From positions 6,452-17,929 of the forward strand of contig ML210304.1 of NCBI GenBank assembly GCA_004369085.1: a stretch of DNA of 11,478 nt, read 5' to 3'. The position numbers and the translations under genes are program-made. Under the pieces are notes generated by a model that saw only the letters and a program-made list of their open reading frames with translations, made no database searches and had not been told where the DNA came from. Positions 1 to 9,374 of the stretch are shown one piece after another; the stretch's first letter is position 1, and each line of letters begins with the position of its first letter. The DNA is from Coprinopsis marcescibilis (Eukaryota > Basidiomycota > Agaricomycetes > Agaricales > Psathyrellaceae).

Positions 1-965
1 CAGGCTGTCCTTACGAACTACGATCTTCTCACAACAATCTTTCAATCGGTCAACCCATGTCATCGCAGCTGGTGGTTCCGATTCGCTCTAGTCTGCAAGG
101 CATTCAAAGGTCCTGCCTTGGACTGTCTTTGGGCCCAGCTGGACTCGTTTATACCTCTGCTTAAGCTACTCCCCCGATTGGAAGAATTTGAATCCGTCAT
201 AGTGCGTACTCTTGTCGTTGTGTTTTGGAGAGGAAGCGAGATTTGACAACGTTCCTAGTATTTCCACGGAGACATCGCCCAATCCCACTTCCGTGAATAT
301 TCTGTTCGCGTTCGAGAAATCAATATCTCGATATCAAAGGAGAAGTCGACTTTCTCTGGTCAAGCTTTGACTAGGCTCGCAAAGCAGCTTGCGCGAAGAT
401 CTATGCTTCCGGGGCTCCGTCGGTTGCGCATAGACGATCTGGATGCCTTTTCATGCAGCCTCCTCCCCCTCATTTATTCTTCTGCAGTGGATACCCTTGA
501 GATTGGCCCAGGATCTCTGTCTCGCACTTTTCTCCCTCGCTCGCTCTTCCCTTCGCTCAACACCGACCTCCCGGGCCTTCGGAAGCTCGCCATTCAGAAT
601 CCAAGTTTATCTTTCCAAATCGAGCCGTCCATCTTAGAGACGATCCTCAATATAAATACACTGCGCAGCCTAGATCTTCGACTCCCAGCCACTTTGTTCC
701 ACCCGGAATATGTCGTCCAGAACTCCCCCACCTCGTGCACTTGAGCTTGGACATCGGTTATCGACACGAATCGAGCACGGTTTCGCACAATGGAACCAGG
801 ATATCGAACATCATCTGTCCCACGCCTCCCATGACCGAAAAACCCTTCTCTCCCCTGCAAACCCTCCACCTCACGCTGCGCGACGGAAACACCTGCCACG
901 CACGGCGTTCCAAAGTCACACGTTGTAACGTGGGCTTTGATGTTGTGTCTGAAGAGCTCGCGTGA
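1..965 (+). pseudogene. F-box/leucine-rich-repeat-like protein, 5'-truncated by the window and frameshifted
   Basis: Frame 1 is open from base 1 and reads an F-box-like helix pattern (YDLLTTIF, then FALVCKAFKG and LDCLWAQLDSFIPLL). This is the typical N-terminal layout of the many agaricomycete F-box proteins, which link substrates to SCF ubiquitin ligases. A 57-base intron fits at 202-258 (GTGCGT...CTAG, phase 0). Exon 2 runs from 259 with leucine-rich strands such as LRRLRIDDL, LRKLAIQ and LRSLDLRL. Frame 1 stops at 742-744, but the same style of strand (LVHLSLDI, LQTLHLTL) continues in frame 3 from about 720 to the stop at 963-965, so one base appears to be missing near 721-729, beside a run of five C. 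The final stop overlaps a GTGAGT at 962-967 that could be a donor, so the true 3' end is uncertain. The start codon lies outside the window. Seen: frames and strands. Inferred: F-box identity and function. Confidence 0.6.
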
Positions 966-1153
966 GTCGGGCGGGAGAAGGGTGGGAAGGGGTAGTGGAC
1001 GCGGTCGGCGATGTTCTGGGTCGTTGAGCTCGACGGTACATAACGTGGTTGAATTCCGTGCGGGACAGTGACGACACATCCGCGCCATTCACACCATGCA
1101 GAGGGCAAAATGTTCAATTTGCTTCCTTGTAATTCTACGGCATCGACAATGTT

Positions 1154-4100
1154 TCAACCGTCTACCAAATCAGCGGAAAGTGCTACTTCGCCATCCCAGA
1201 TCCGAATGGTCATGTCATCCGACCCAGACGCAATCAACTTACCATCCGATGAAATCGCCACAGAACGAACCCAATGGGTGTGCCCCCGCAGCGGCTTCCC
1301 CACCTGCTTCCCCGTCTCTATGTCCCAGATTCTGATGCTTTTGTTATCCGATCCAGACACGATTCGCCTGCCATCAGGTGAAAACACCACGGAATTGACC
1401 TCGCCTGTGCGACTATGCAGTGGTTCCCCAACCTGTTGCCCCGTCTTCGCATCCCAAATGAGCACTGTGGCATCCGCCGACCCTGACACTATCTTCGTCC
1501 CATCCTGTGAGATGGCTACACTCCAGACCCTGCCCGTGTGTCCTGTCATTTTCATGACCTCCGCCCCTGACCGGATATCCCACTCACGAACAGTGCAATC
1601 TTCACATCCCGATACAATCCGATTCCCATCAGGGGCTATCGCGACCGATCGCATCAAGCCTCCTTCCAGCGGCAGTGGAGTAGCCTGTTCTCCAGTCTCC
1701 GCATCCCAGACCTGGATCGTTCCATCCCTGGACCCAGCGACGATCCGCGAACCATCAGGAGAAATTGCGACCGATAAAATACCCGCGCTCCCTCTCAACG
1801 GCGAAGGTTCCACCTCTTGTCCCGTCCGTCTGTCCCAAATCCGGACCGAGCCGTCATCTGACCCGGATATGATACGTTGGCCATCATATGAAACTGCAAC
1901 GGACCGAATCCAATCCCCTTGCCCTCGCAGCCGCTCCCCCACTCCCTGTCCGGTTGCTGCATCCCAGATCCGAATGGTGTTGTCCAATGAGCCAGAAACA
2001 GCATGTTGGCAATCAGGTATGAAAGCAACTGACAGGACAGCTGCTTTGTGCACTTTGAGCTGCAGAATGCACACTGTCAATGTTCCGGACTTAGCATTGG
2101 CTTTGTAAATAAGGACGATGGCACTTACTGTCGCCGTAAAAGTCCAAGAATTTACGTGCTACTCTTTTATGTTCCTCTGTACCTCGAGTCAGAAGGCCGC
2201 CAACGAAAGGCTTCGCCATTGCCATGGGTAGAACAGGGTCACCACGACTGGCTAGAATGGTTTGCAGAGCTTGATCCAAGAGGTAGAATTTCTTGTCGTC
2301 TGAAAGCTGACAGATAGATGGCTGAGTGGTCGATTGGTCGAGGCCTTGGTGTGCATCGTCCTCGAGGGCCATGATGACAGCCCCGATTAGAGCCTTTGGT
2401 CCGTTCTCTGCAGGGGGTGTAACCATTAGTACGGTCCGAACTTGTGCAGACTTAGATTCGGAATCAATACACACCAAAGCCCACAATTTGCGCAATTAGG
2501 GAGTCTACATCGTCCCCGTTGATGAGACGCTTCATTACAACGCGAGCAGATGATGACAGGTCTTCGATAAGCCACCCGGTCTTGTTCTTAAGGCCGTCAT
2601 CGCGAATGGATGTCCAGAACTCTGTGCGCTCTTGCATGTCACTTTTCAGGCATTTTAGTAGCGGCGGGGGTTGATCCAAGGCTGGATACGCCCGTGGGAG
2701 ATACTTGTGCTTCATCTCCTCCACAAGGACGGCTGGATGTATCTTCTGGCCCTGATGGATCTTTCTGCTTTCCCAGAAGTGCGGCCTGTGATAGTGACAG
2801 AGTTGTAGTAAGATGCCTTCCAAGCTAGTAGGAACAGAACGAACCTATAAGTCATGAGTTGTACCCCACAACCACCTGAACACGCAGTGTAAGTCAACCG
2901 CATAAGTGGGAGAAGCTCAAACAAGTGCCACAACCCCGTCAACGACTCCTGGATCTCCACCTGTTCCTTAGACGAAAGCTCGCGATCAAAGTCTCGCACG
3001 CGAAGTCCAGCCACTTTCGCCTCAGATACCATCCACCGCAGAGGAGGTCTACTGCGATCCATGGTTTTGTTCTGGCGGTTACCTCCGCCACTGTCAGCTC
3101 AGTGGTGAGAAACGACCTCCAATAACAACACCGTGTACTTACATATCAGAATGGGTTCCAGGGAACCAAACCTCCAACGTGTGTGGCGGCACGGTATCCT
3201 TCGTCTTGTCCCTTGTGCCCATTAGGATTAGTTGATTATGAAAGTCAGACTGAGAACGACCATTTACATACCGTCTGCTCCTCAGGTTTTCCTCTTCGTT
3301 GCTATTGTCTTTCTTCCTCGTGTCGATCGATGAACCTCCCCATGCGTATTCCGGAAGGAACTTGACCCTCCTCTCATCCAGCGCCAGTGCGTGGCGAAAA
3401 TAGCAAACATGGTCCATCCCTTCCGTGGTCAAAGGAAGCACGCGCTTTCCACGAAAAACGCCAATGGAAGAGACGGTATCCCTGGCCACTCAATCAGATC
3501 CTCGGCTCCACCGAATTATCGAGTCGCTACGCACCACGCTCCAACAAAGTGAACCTTGACGTCCCGCGAGAACGCCTTCTTGAACCTATCAGTCCTTGAG
3601 ACGTCGGCGCTCGTACCAACGTTCAAGACTTCGGACTGTCCGGGGTCCTCAGATCGAGCATAGAGCTGGTATGCGCTGCGAAATTGGAATTGGTCAGCGC
3701 TGATGCGACCCGCTGATGGCGAGTTAAACTCACAAAGGAATCTGAGCCTCATTTCCCTTGTAGATAAGGCCGACCTGTAGGGTTAAAATGTGAGCCCCAG
3801 CTCAAGGTATGACGCATTCTAGATGCTAAGACCTTGTGAATCATTGCAGATAGAGCTCGGACTTGAAAGGCCCCTCTGGAAAAGCCTGATTACGTTGGCG
3901 TCAGAAAATCGCAGCCAAGGTGTCAGAGCCGTAGAAGCAACTGACCGAAGAAATAGATACAGTCCCCCCATCTTCGTAGTTGTCTGCGAGCCATTGATAG
4001 GCTGCTAGTAGAGTTTTGTCAAAGTTCCTAGTTGGATAGGTCTCAGAGTGCGAGCGGGATAAGGCGGCATGAACAGAGCACATACCAGGCAATAGCAAGA

Positions 4101-4502
4101 TCGATTTTGTGGAGTAGGACCTGAAGCCAATATCTTGGTGACCTCCAGTGTGGCTCTGCGTACGTGCCAATCCCGCTGTTGTACCAGGTAAGCTGCCGGG
4201 TACCTGTCCCCTTGAAAAGCAGGTTGTATAACTCGATCACGTTGGTATCTGGAGATATGTTAGTGAAATATTTCCCGTTACTGGCCGTCGGGTTATTATA
4301 CCTGATCGCCAAACTGGTTGGAGGTGCCATCAATGCAGACGATAAGGTTGCAGCCGTTCTTGCGGTGAGAGCCACACGTATCCATGACAATCTTAACTTT
4401 TGGAGTAGCACATTTGCAGTTGCAGCCACAGTGCTCCTTGGAATTTTCAACCATGGGTGCTGCCTTTATACGAGGGTCCACAGTAGCTTCATTGTCGTTC
4501 AT
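1154..4502 (-). CDS. DUF2235 (Tle1-like alpha/beta hydrolase) - WD40 propeller fusion protein, 12 exons
   Basis: I joined twelve exons by hand: 4502-4302, 4248-4086, 4027-3946, 3885-3833, 3774-3734, 3675-3535, 3481-3272, 3211-3143, 3090-2884, 2785-2475, 2407-2129, 2073-1154. Most introns are 52-67 bases; the ninth is 98 and uncertain. The product would be about 892 residues. DUF2235 signatures appear in order: LIVCIDGT (about 53-60), the nucleophile elbow GFSRGA (Ser near 152), GAWDTV (about 227-231), HALALDERR and THSDIGGG (His near 318). These suit a Ser-Asp-His hydrolase related to the Tle1 phospholipase family; the substrate is unknown. A region of about 170 residues without a recognised domain follows, then seven WD40 repeats (about 590-892) with SGSxD and IWD motifs, a full propeller for protein binding. 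The start ATG at 4502 has an in-frame TGA 14 codons upstream. An unusual CGCNCKC cluster lies at residues 25-31. No signal peptide or membrane segment is evident. The exon 1/2 junction and the GGGGGG run at 3964-3969 are each off by one base, so the copy may be broken or mis-sequenced. Introns 4 (GTCTTA) and 9 (GTGTTC) have weak donors. Confidence 0.88.
1187..2055 (-). repeat. Seven WD40 repeats inside the DUF2235-WD40 gene
   Basis: The last exon encodes seven consecutive repeats of roughly 40-44 residues. Each carries an SVA(I/F)-S-DG strand, an SGSxD-like turn and an (I/V)WD or EWD end. The repeats are clearly diverged from one another, unlike the near-identical WD40 repeats of fungal HET-E/HNWD allorecognition genes, so recent repeat shuffling is not suggested. 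Seven repeats close one propeller, and the short tail after the last IWD ends at the stop at 1156-1154. Confidence 0.9.
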
Positions 4503-5648
4503 GGCCTGGGAGGCATCTGAGGAAGGGTTGAGAAGGAAATATCAATATCCTTGTAAGAGTGTAAATCATCACCATGGCATTCATCGGCGTCGTCAGATAC
4601 AGTCGCCTTGTTCATAGCCAGACTGCAGAAATTGGGGGCGTATAAGAGATCAGACGAAAGGGATACAAGTACACCCAGCCAATACTGAGGTAGCAATATA
4701 AAGAAACACCGGGCCCCATGAGTTCTCCATCTGTTATCACTAGCCACCGTTCCCCCCATGTTTCATATCGGCATTATTCATCTTGGTTTTACACAGCCAA
4801 GGCGTGGCATCCCGCTGCCCGCACTGAAGTTCACGAACTAAAACAACACATGGCAGATGTACTGCGTCCTTCATTTCACATTGATCAATAATGTTCATGA
4901 TTCCTGATCAGGGTGCCTCGTGGGGTGCACACCTCCACCTTGCTACATATCTGCTGTCAGGATACATCCTTTGCGGCTGATACATGACAATAATTCCTTG
5001 TGGCTGGGTTGTGGCCGTAGTAATGCCCGCCCGGAGAATAGGTCACAACGGGAATTGGTTCCACATACGAGACCCTTATTCGCTTAGCTTTCACTGAGCT
5101 CTGGTACTTGCCGTATTATGCCTCATGGGATACACCCAGTCCACAGGATACACTTACCATTTAAGATAATCCTCAGACGCACACCACGCACACCATATAC
5201 GGATCCAATGCAATGTTAAGCAGGGCAAGCGCCCATGTTTCAAACAGGGGATTTGGCAGCTTTTCGCTGAACACCGCCAAAGGTCACATTATCATAAACA
5301 TTCCCAAGTTACTCGAAGCCAGAAACCAAAATGAGATAGTAAGGTGGGAAGGGAATGAAGACTGGGACTTACTCGGGTGAGCTGAAACCTTAAAATAGGC
5401 GCTGTCGTCATTTACCGAAGCCCTGGTAAAGGTCGCGTGCCGTCTTCGACTTTTTAATTTAATGAGTGAGATGAGATACCATCGGGAGGGTGAATTACAT
5501 CTTGATCGTTGTCTGCTCTTGGGTGTAAATAATGACCCCGGTGCCTTCGCGAGCTAGAGCACTCATTCGGAGTATGAGACGGCCGCCACATGTCAGATAA
5601 GCAGCCTCTGGAGTCCCGATGCCGTCGAACACCATTTTTTACACTTAC
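4503..5648. other. Upstream region of the DUF2235-WD40 gene; no confidently assigned gene
   Basis: The minus strand just before the ATG has a strong acceptor-like tract (pyrimidine-rich, ending CAG at 4519-4517), so a 5' leader intron is possible. Further upstream on the minus strand are splice-like pieces: GTAAGT donors near 5157 and 5372, and short open stretches at about 4990-5100 and 5290-5560 that lack start codons. The donor near 5157 would give a 57-base intron to a CAG at 5101, the length usual in this window, but I could not keep one reading frame across these pieces. No tRNA or rRNA pattern and no clear promoter was seen. Confidence 0.4.
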
Positions 5649-6061
5649 CGAGAATCCATACATGAACGAGGACGCTTTGGAGTCACGGCCTCGTGCAGGT
5701 TTGGTACAGGTATAGATCCTGTACGTTGCCTGCACGTAGAAATCCCACGGTTAGGCCGGGCAATAGGGAGAACGAATGTGAAATACGACTGTGGCCATGA
5801 GAGGACGTTGGTCCTACATCATATATGACAAGAGTATGAGGAACACAAGACTTGCAAGTCCGTTGAATTCAGCTCAGGGAGGCCGTTACCAAACAAAAGC
5901 AAAGCGCTGCAAGCCCGCAGCTGCAAGGGTCCCCAGTTGGCCGGTGCGCCGTCACTTGCACTTGCCGAGTCCACAAGCATGCTTGAACCACACCCACCAC
6001 AGTCTTTCCCAAGTCTTTCTCCTCACGACTCAGACACCACGTTGTCGGAGTCCTCAGCCAT
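5649..6061 (-). CDS. Possible exons of an unidentified minus-strand gene
   Basis: A candidate start at 6061 reads MAEDSDNVVSES and meets a GTGAGG donor at 6026. A CAAG acceptor at 5982 continues in phase into an open stretch reading SDGAPANWGPLQL. Separately, 5729-5649 is a neat 81-base open segment bounded by a TGCAG acceptor and a GTAAGT donor; it reads ATYRIYTCTKPARGRD and later SSFMYGF. The composition looks coding, but I found no phase-consistent link between the two parts. A rival spliced frame starting upstream (MGKERKGQ, near 6150) is also open through the same bases. I do not recognise the protein. It may be a real small gene, a relic or chance. Confidence 0.25.
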
Positions 6062-6074
6062 CGAAGCCAACAAT

Positions 6075-7048
6075 ATGTATATCGGCTGTTCACGGGGACA
6101 GGGAATAAAGTGACTTAAAATGCTTACATACGTACTCTTGCCCTTTTCGTTCCTTGCCCATGTTGAACTGTGAGCAAGAATGATAAATACAATGTGCACC
6201 CAAACACACTTGTGTGGTGAGTTTGGGGGTGGATAGGCTCCAGTAGGATACTCGAGCCAATCTCCAGGTCGTGGGGTGAAGGGAGACCGCCAGACGGCTA
6301 GCCCGGGCGGGCGGGAAACCTTCGTAAATATGACTCCAAGGTCCCTTCAAATCCCACTCCACACAAGTATGCTTGTTGCGTGAGCTGCAGAGGAGGAGGA
6401 GGCGAATCTGTTGTGTTACTGCTGTCAATACAAGTTTAGTTCAAAAGGGTGATATTGTCACCACTAGGTAACAAACTACATAGTGGGTAGCAGGCCATCG
6501 AGTGGCAGGTTCCCTGGTGGCAAGAAAGATTTGAGAAAGATTTGGAACTCCCTTAACATTTGTGGCTTGGTGGTTTGTGCATATAACATGATGGTTGCAA
6601 ATCATACTGTTGCATTGTGTACATCTACCAAACGTCGCTCAACATGGCAAGCCCAAAGTGCATGGGTTTGGACATGCCAAGCCTGAAACTTGTGCCAACG
6701 GACACTGGTGGACACAGCAATTGCAAATGGGGGTCTGTAAGCACAACTACACAGGATAAATGTACTGAGATGCAACAGGAGAATCCTAGCCATTGGAAAC
6801 TGATGAGTTGCTAATGAGTTGGACTTGTGGACAAACAAATTGGGAAGAAGTGTATTCTAAAGAAACAAGGGAAGCGGTGGGTGGGTGCAAAACAGAGTTT
6901 CAGAGACAAGGAAAATATCAGAGCAGGATGAGGTTTGAGCTGACTGAGAATTACAGTTGGACCTCAATAGTATGGCAAAGTTATGAGCATTTGGTGGTCA
7001 CATCACATGATCTGACAGTTCACATGATATTCTCAGACCCGTTTTGGG
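6075..7048. other. Gene-poor stretch with no recognised feature
   Basis: Short open frames exist on both strands but none shows a family motif, consistent codon choice or phase-matched introns. A small (AGG)4 run lies near 6390 and a GC-rich patch with a GCCCGGGC palindrome near 6300. From about 6480 the base composition falls toward the AT-richer character of the repeat region that follows. A single 18-base piece at 6985-7002 resembles part of the tandem repeat at 7049-7207. Confidence 0.5.
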
Positions 7049-7189
7049 TGTCCCCCTAGGTTTTCAAAACACTTTCTTTGCCAAGCTTTTGAGCACTTGG
7101 CAGTCACATGTTCTTTTCTATTTTTGTTGTCCCACTAGGTTTTTGAGCAACATTCTTTTCCAAGGTTTTGAGCTCTTGGCAGTCACATG
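7049..7189 (+). repeat. Diverged tandem duplication, 79-base period
   Basis: Two units begin at 7049 and 7128 with TGTCCC(C/A)CTAGGTTTT and both contain TTGAGC(A/T)CTTGGCAGTCACATG at the same offset. About 62 bases align without gaps at roughly 84% identity by eye. A third, shorter relative (GAGCATTTGGTGGTCACA) lies at 6985-7002. No coding frame is conserved across the units, so this looks like old noncoding repeat material. Confidence 0.75.
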
Positions 7190-7314
7190 CTTGTTCTCAG
7201 GCTTGTCTTGTCTTCTCTGTTTAGGTTCAAGTTGTCCCCTAACATTTGGTTGACTTGTTTTGCATAAAAGGTTACTTGGTTTGTAGATATGTACAGTACA
7301 GGCTTTGATATTTC

Positions 7315-7576
7315 ACTAGTCTTGGCAACCCAGACTTTTCATGCCACCCAATTTGGGTTTGCAGGTATAAGCGTCTGGGAACAGACACACCCAAAGTCAA
7401 GAGTGATGACAAAATGATGTAATTTACAACGGTTGTGAGTGTGAGTTGTGAGTGTGAGAACTGCCTCCGAAATCTCAGAAGGTGAACTCCTCCAAAGTGG
7501 ATGCATCTGTTCCCAGAAGCTTACACCTGCAAACCCAAATCAGGCGGCATGAAAAGTCTGGGTTGCTGAGACTAAT
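7315..7576. repeat. Inverted (foldback) repeat, 79-base arms, MITE-like
   Basis: Bases 7315-7393 match the reverse complement of 7498-7576 without gaps, with 11 mismatches by my count (about 86%). Both arms share GCAACCCAGACTTTTCATGC and ATTTGGGTTTGCAGGT. The 104-base centre contains a 13-base tandem repeat. Ten of the 11 differences are transitions, and three are TG-against-CA doublets, the pattern left when an ancestral CG loses its C on opposite strands. No clear target-site duplication flanks it. It may be a small nonautonomous transposon or an inverted duplication. It lies about 90 bases past the stop of the minus-strand gene at 7666 and could fold in its transcript. Confidence 0.85.
7432..7457 (+). 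repeat. Two tandem copies of a 13-base unit
   Basis: GTTGTGAGTGTGA occurs twice in direct succession at 7432-7444 and 7445-7457 in the loop of the inverted repeat. It is a simple GT-rich minisatellite-like duplication with no evident function. Confidence 0.85.
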
Positions 7577-7665
7577 GTTTCGCATAATTTGACATATAGG
7601 TACAGTTTGAAATCCTATAGCATCAATAGGTTTAGCCTCAATTACAAGAGATTGAACAAGTAAAG

Positions 7666-9374
7666 CTAAGAATGACTTCCAATGACAATAACCCATTGGA
7701 GGTACAGTTTGAGATGAAGAGAGCTATTCCAGGTATAAGACTGAGAAATGTAAGAAACAGTGCAGCAGGCACCAATGGGCACTTCTCCCTTCCAAACAGG
7801 AAGCTTTGCCTTCAACCCGTCTAGGTCCGTGTTGAAATCAAAGTTGGTAGTGCAGCCATTGTATATAGGAAATAAAACAGAAAACGATCAGAAGGGCATA
7901 CGCAGTACAGCTATTACAGAGAACATACCATCTTTGTTGTAGCTGTAGGGAACAAATCCCTGGCAGGAAGGATGGGTCTTGATAGGACTATCGTATGTAG
8001 AGGTGTGACCCTCTAGCTCCTTTGAAACAGGATCTTTGTTGGTATCTGGCAAATACCCATTATATAAACAAAAAAACAAAAGGAATGTGAAGGTTGGTAC
8101 ATACTACCCTTGCTACGGCCACTGGAAGCTGCGTTTAGATCCTTGGTTTGCGTTTGGAAGGTAAGCATGGTTCCAACAACTTGAGCTATCATCTCTTCTT
8201 TGAAGCTAAGAAGCATACAGATAAAAGCATTGAAGCGCTCCCATGATCCATGAACAAAGATGCCAGTTATAGATCTAGTGTCAGCCAATCCACAAAGACA
8301 AGAAGCTGTTACACTGATGATGGAGACACTGGCAACAAGACAGGGCTTTGTTGCAGAGTGAATTTTGTGTTTGGCAAAGTTCCTAGTCTTGACCCACACC
8401 CCTTTGAAGTCCCAGGGGTCAGCCACGCTGGGATTAAAATAATCTCCTGCACGTTCAAACATAAGTCCTTGCACAAGCTTCCTAGTGCCAGTGTAAGTAC
8501 TATTAATTAAAGAACAGTGGTATATACAAAAGACTTACTCCTTGCTCATATTAGGGACACATTTCATCCAACCATGGACAGACATCACCTTTGTCTCATG
8601 ATTCTCCAGCTGACCTGAGTTCTTCCAAGTTGTTAGACTGCAGAGCCTGTCAAAGATCTTGTGAGCAATAGCAGAGTAGATCAAACATTAGAAATACCTG
8701 AGGTTGGGTAAGTTATCATAATGTCCTATCAAGACGAGATACAGATCCTTCACATGTTCTAGGGTGACCTTGCATGATTCGGGCAATGTTCTGGCAAGAC
8801 AGAGGTATGAGGGAAACTTAACAAGAGAATAAGATCAGAGATGGAACGTACATCACTCTGATGCTACTTAGGTCCATAAGATTATTGTTGTCATCTTTGG
8901 CAATGAAAGGAGCAAAAGGATCATCCTCCTCATCCTTGACATCCTTGGTTGCAAGAGCACCACTTGCTGTCACAACTGGTACCAAAGTGGTAATAGGAGT
9001 CTTCTTGGTGCTGCCACCACACAGGTTAGCCTCAAAAATCAAGCAGATAAACAATAAAGACATGAAACACATGGTGAAGGGCTAAGACTGGACTTCTTGA
9101 ATGGCGAACCTAGCTCCATGACCTTGGCAGTTGTCAATCCAGCAGCTTTGCGCTTCTGACCCGTCTTGAGTGGAGGCTGGGGAGCTTCAGGGGACTGAGA
9201 AGCCTTGTGGTTAGTGCATTAGCAATAAAAACAAAGAGTTAACATACTCAGAGGAGATCATAAGGGGGGCGGACTTTGCCACCTTCTTCCTAGCAGACAA
9301 ACAGAAATCAGAAGTGAACAGACACAGTCAGTGTAAAGTCTATACCCCTTTGTGTTTGCACCTCGAGGTGGCAT
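7666..9374 (-). CDS. Intron-rich protein of unknown function, about 400 residues
   Basis: Exons read on the minus strand are 9374-9346, 9289-9248, 9203 to about 9080, 9030-8852, 8790-8698, 8646-8539, 8481-8108, 8045-7929 and 7820-7666. Five consecutive junctions (8852/8790, 8698/8646, 8539/8481, 8108/8045, 7929/7820) keep phase, giving 341 residues plus stop. The start reads MPPRGANTKG and the N-terminus is basic and low-complexity (KTGQKRK), followed by an acidic patch (DVKDEEDDPF). The core has AGDYFNPSVADPWDFKGVWV and HGSWERFNAFICML; the C-terminus has LPVWKGEVPIGACCTVSY and ends LQWVIVIGSHS. From memory this resembles large families of uncharacterised agaricomycete proteins, some repeat-associated, but I cannot name a domain. 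Odd points: the 9248/9203 junction is one base out of phase, the 9080/9030 junction is unresolved, and the last intron lacks a normally placed AG. No transmembrane or catalytic motif is apparent. Confidence 0.7.

Noticed and set aside
594..1117. Two overlapping minus-strand open frames of 119-164 codons with proline-rich sequence
   Set aside because: They oppose the F-box gene, whose leucine-rich strands are more convincing, and show no family motif.
1068..2108. 346-codon open frame on the plus strand
   Set aside because: It lies antisense to the WD40 exon and repeats with the same period; its length comes from the repeat structure of the real minus-strand gene.
1154..2495. HET-E/HNWD-type allorecognition gene
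   Set aside because: There is no visible P-loop or HET domain and the WD40 repeats are too diverged from each other for that class.
4499..4759. Minus-strand 86-codon frame upstream of the DUF2235 start
   Set aside because: It ends just past the ATG at 4502 in another frame and is better explained as leader sequence, perhaps with an intron.
5791..6108. Plus-strand 105-codon frame
   Set aside because: No motif, and the opposite strand has comparable or better splice-bounded segments.
8250..8510. Plus-strand 86-codon frame
   Set aside because: Antisense to the largest exon of the unknown minus-strand gene.
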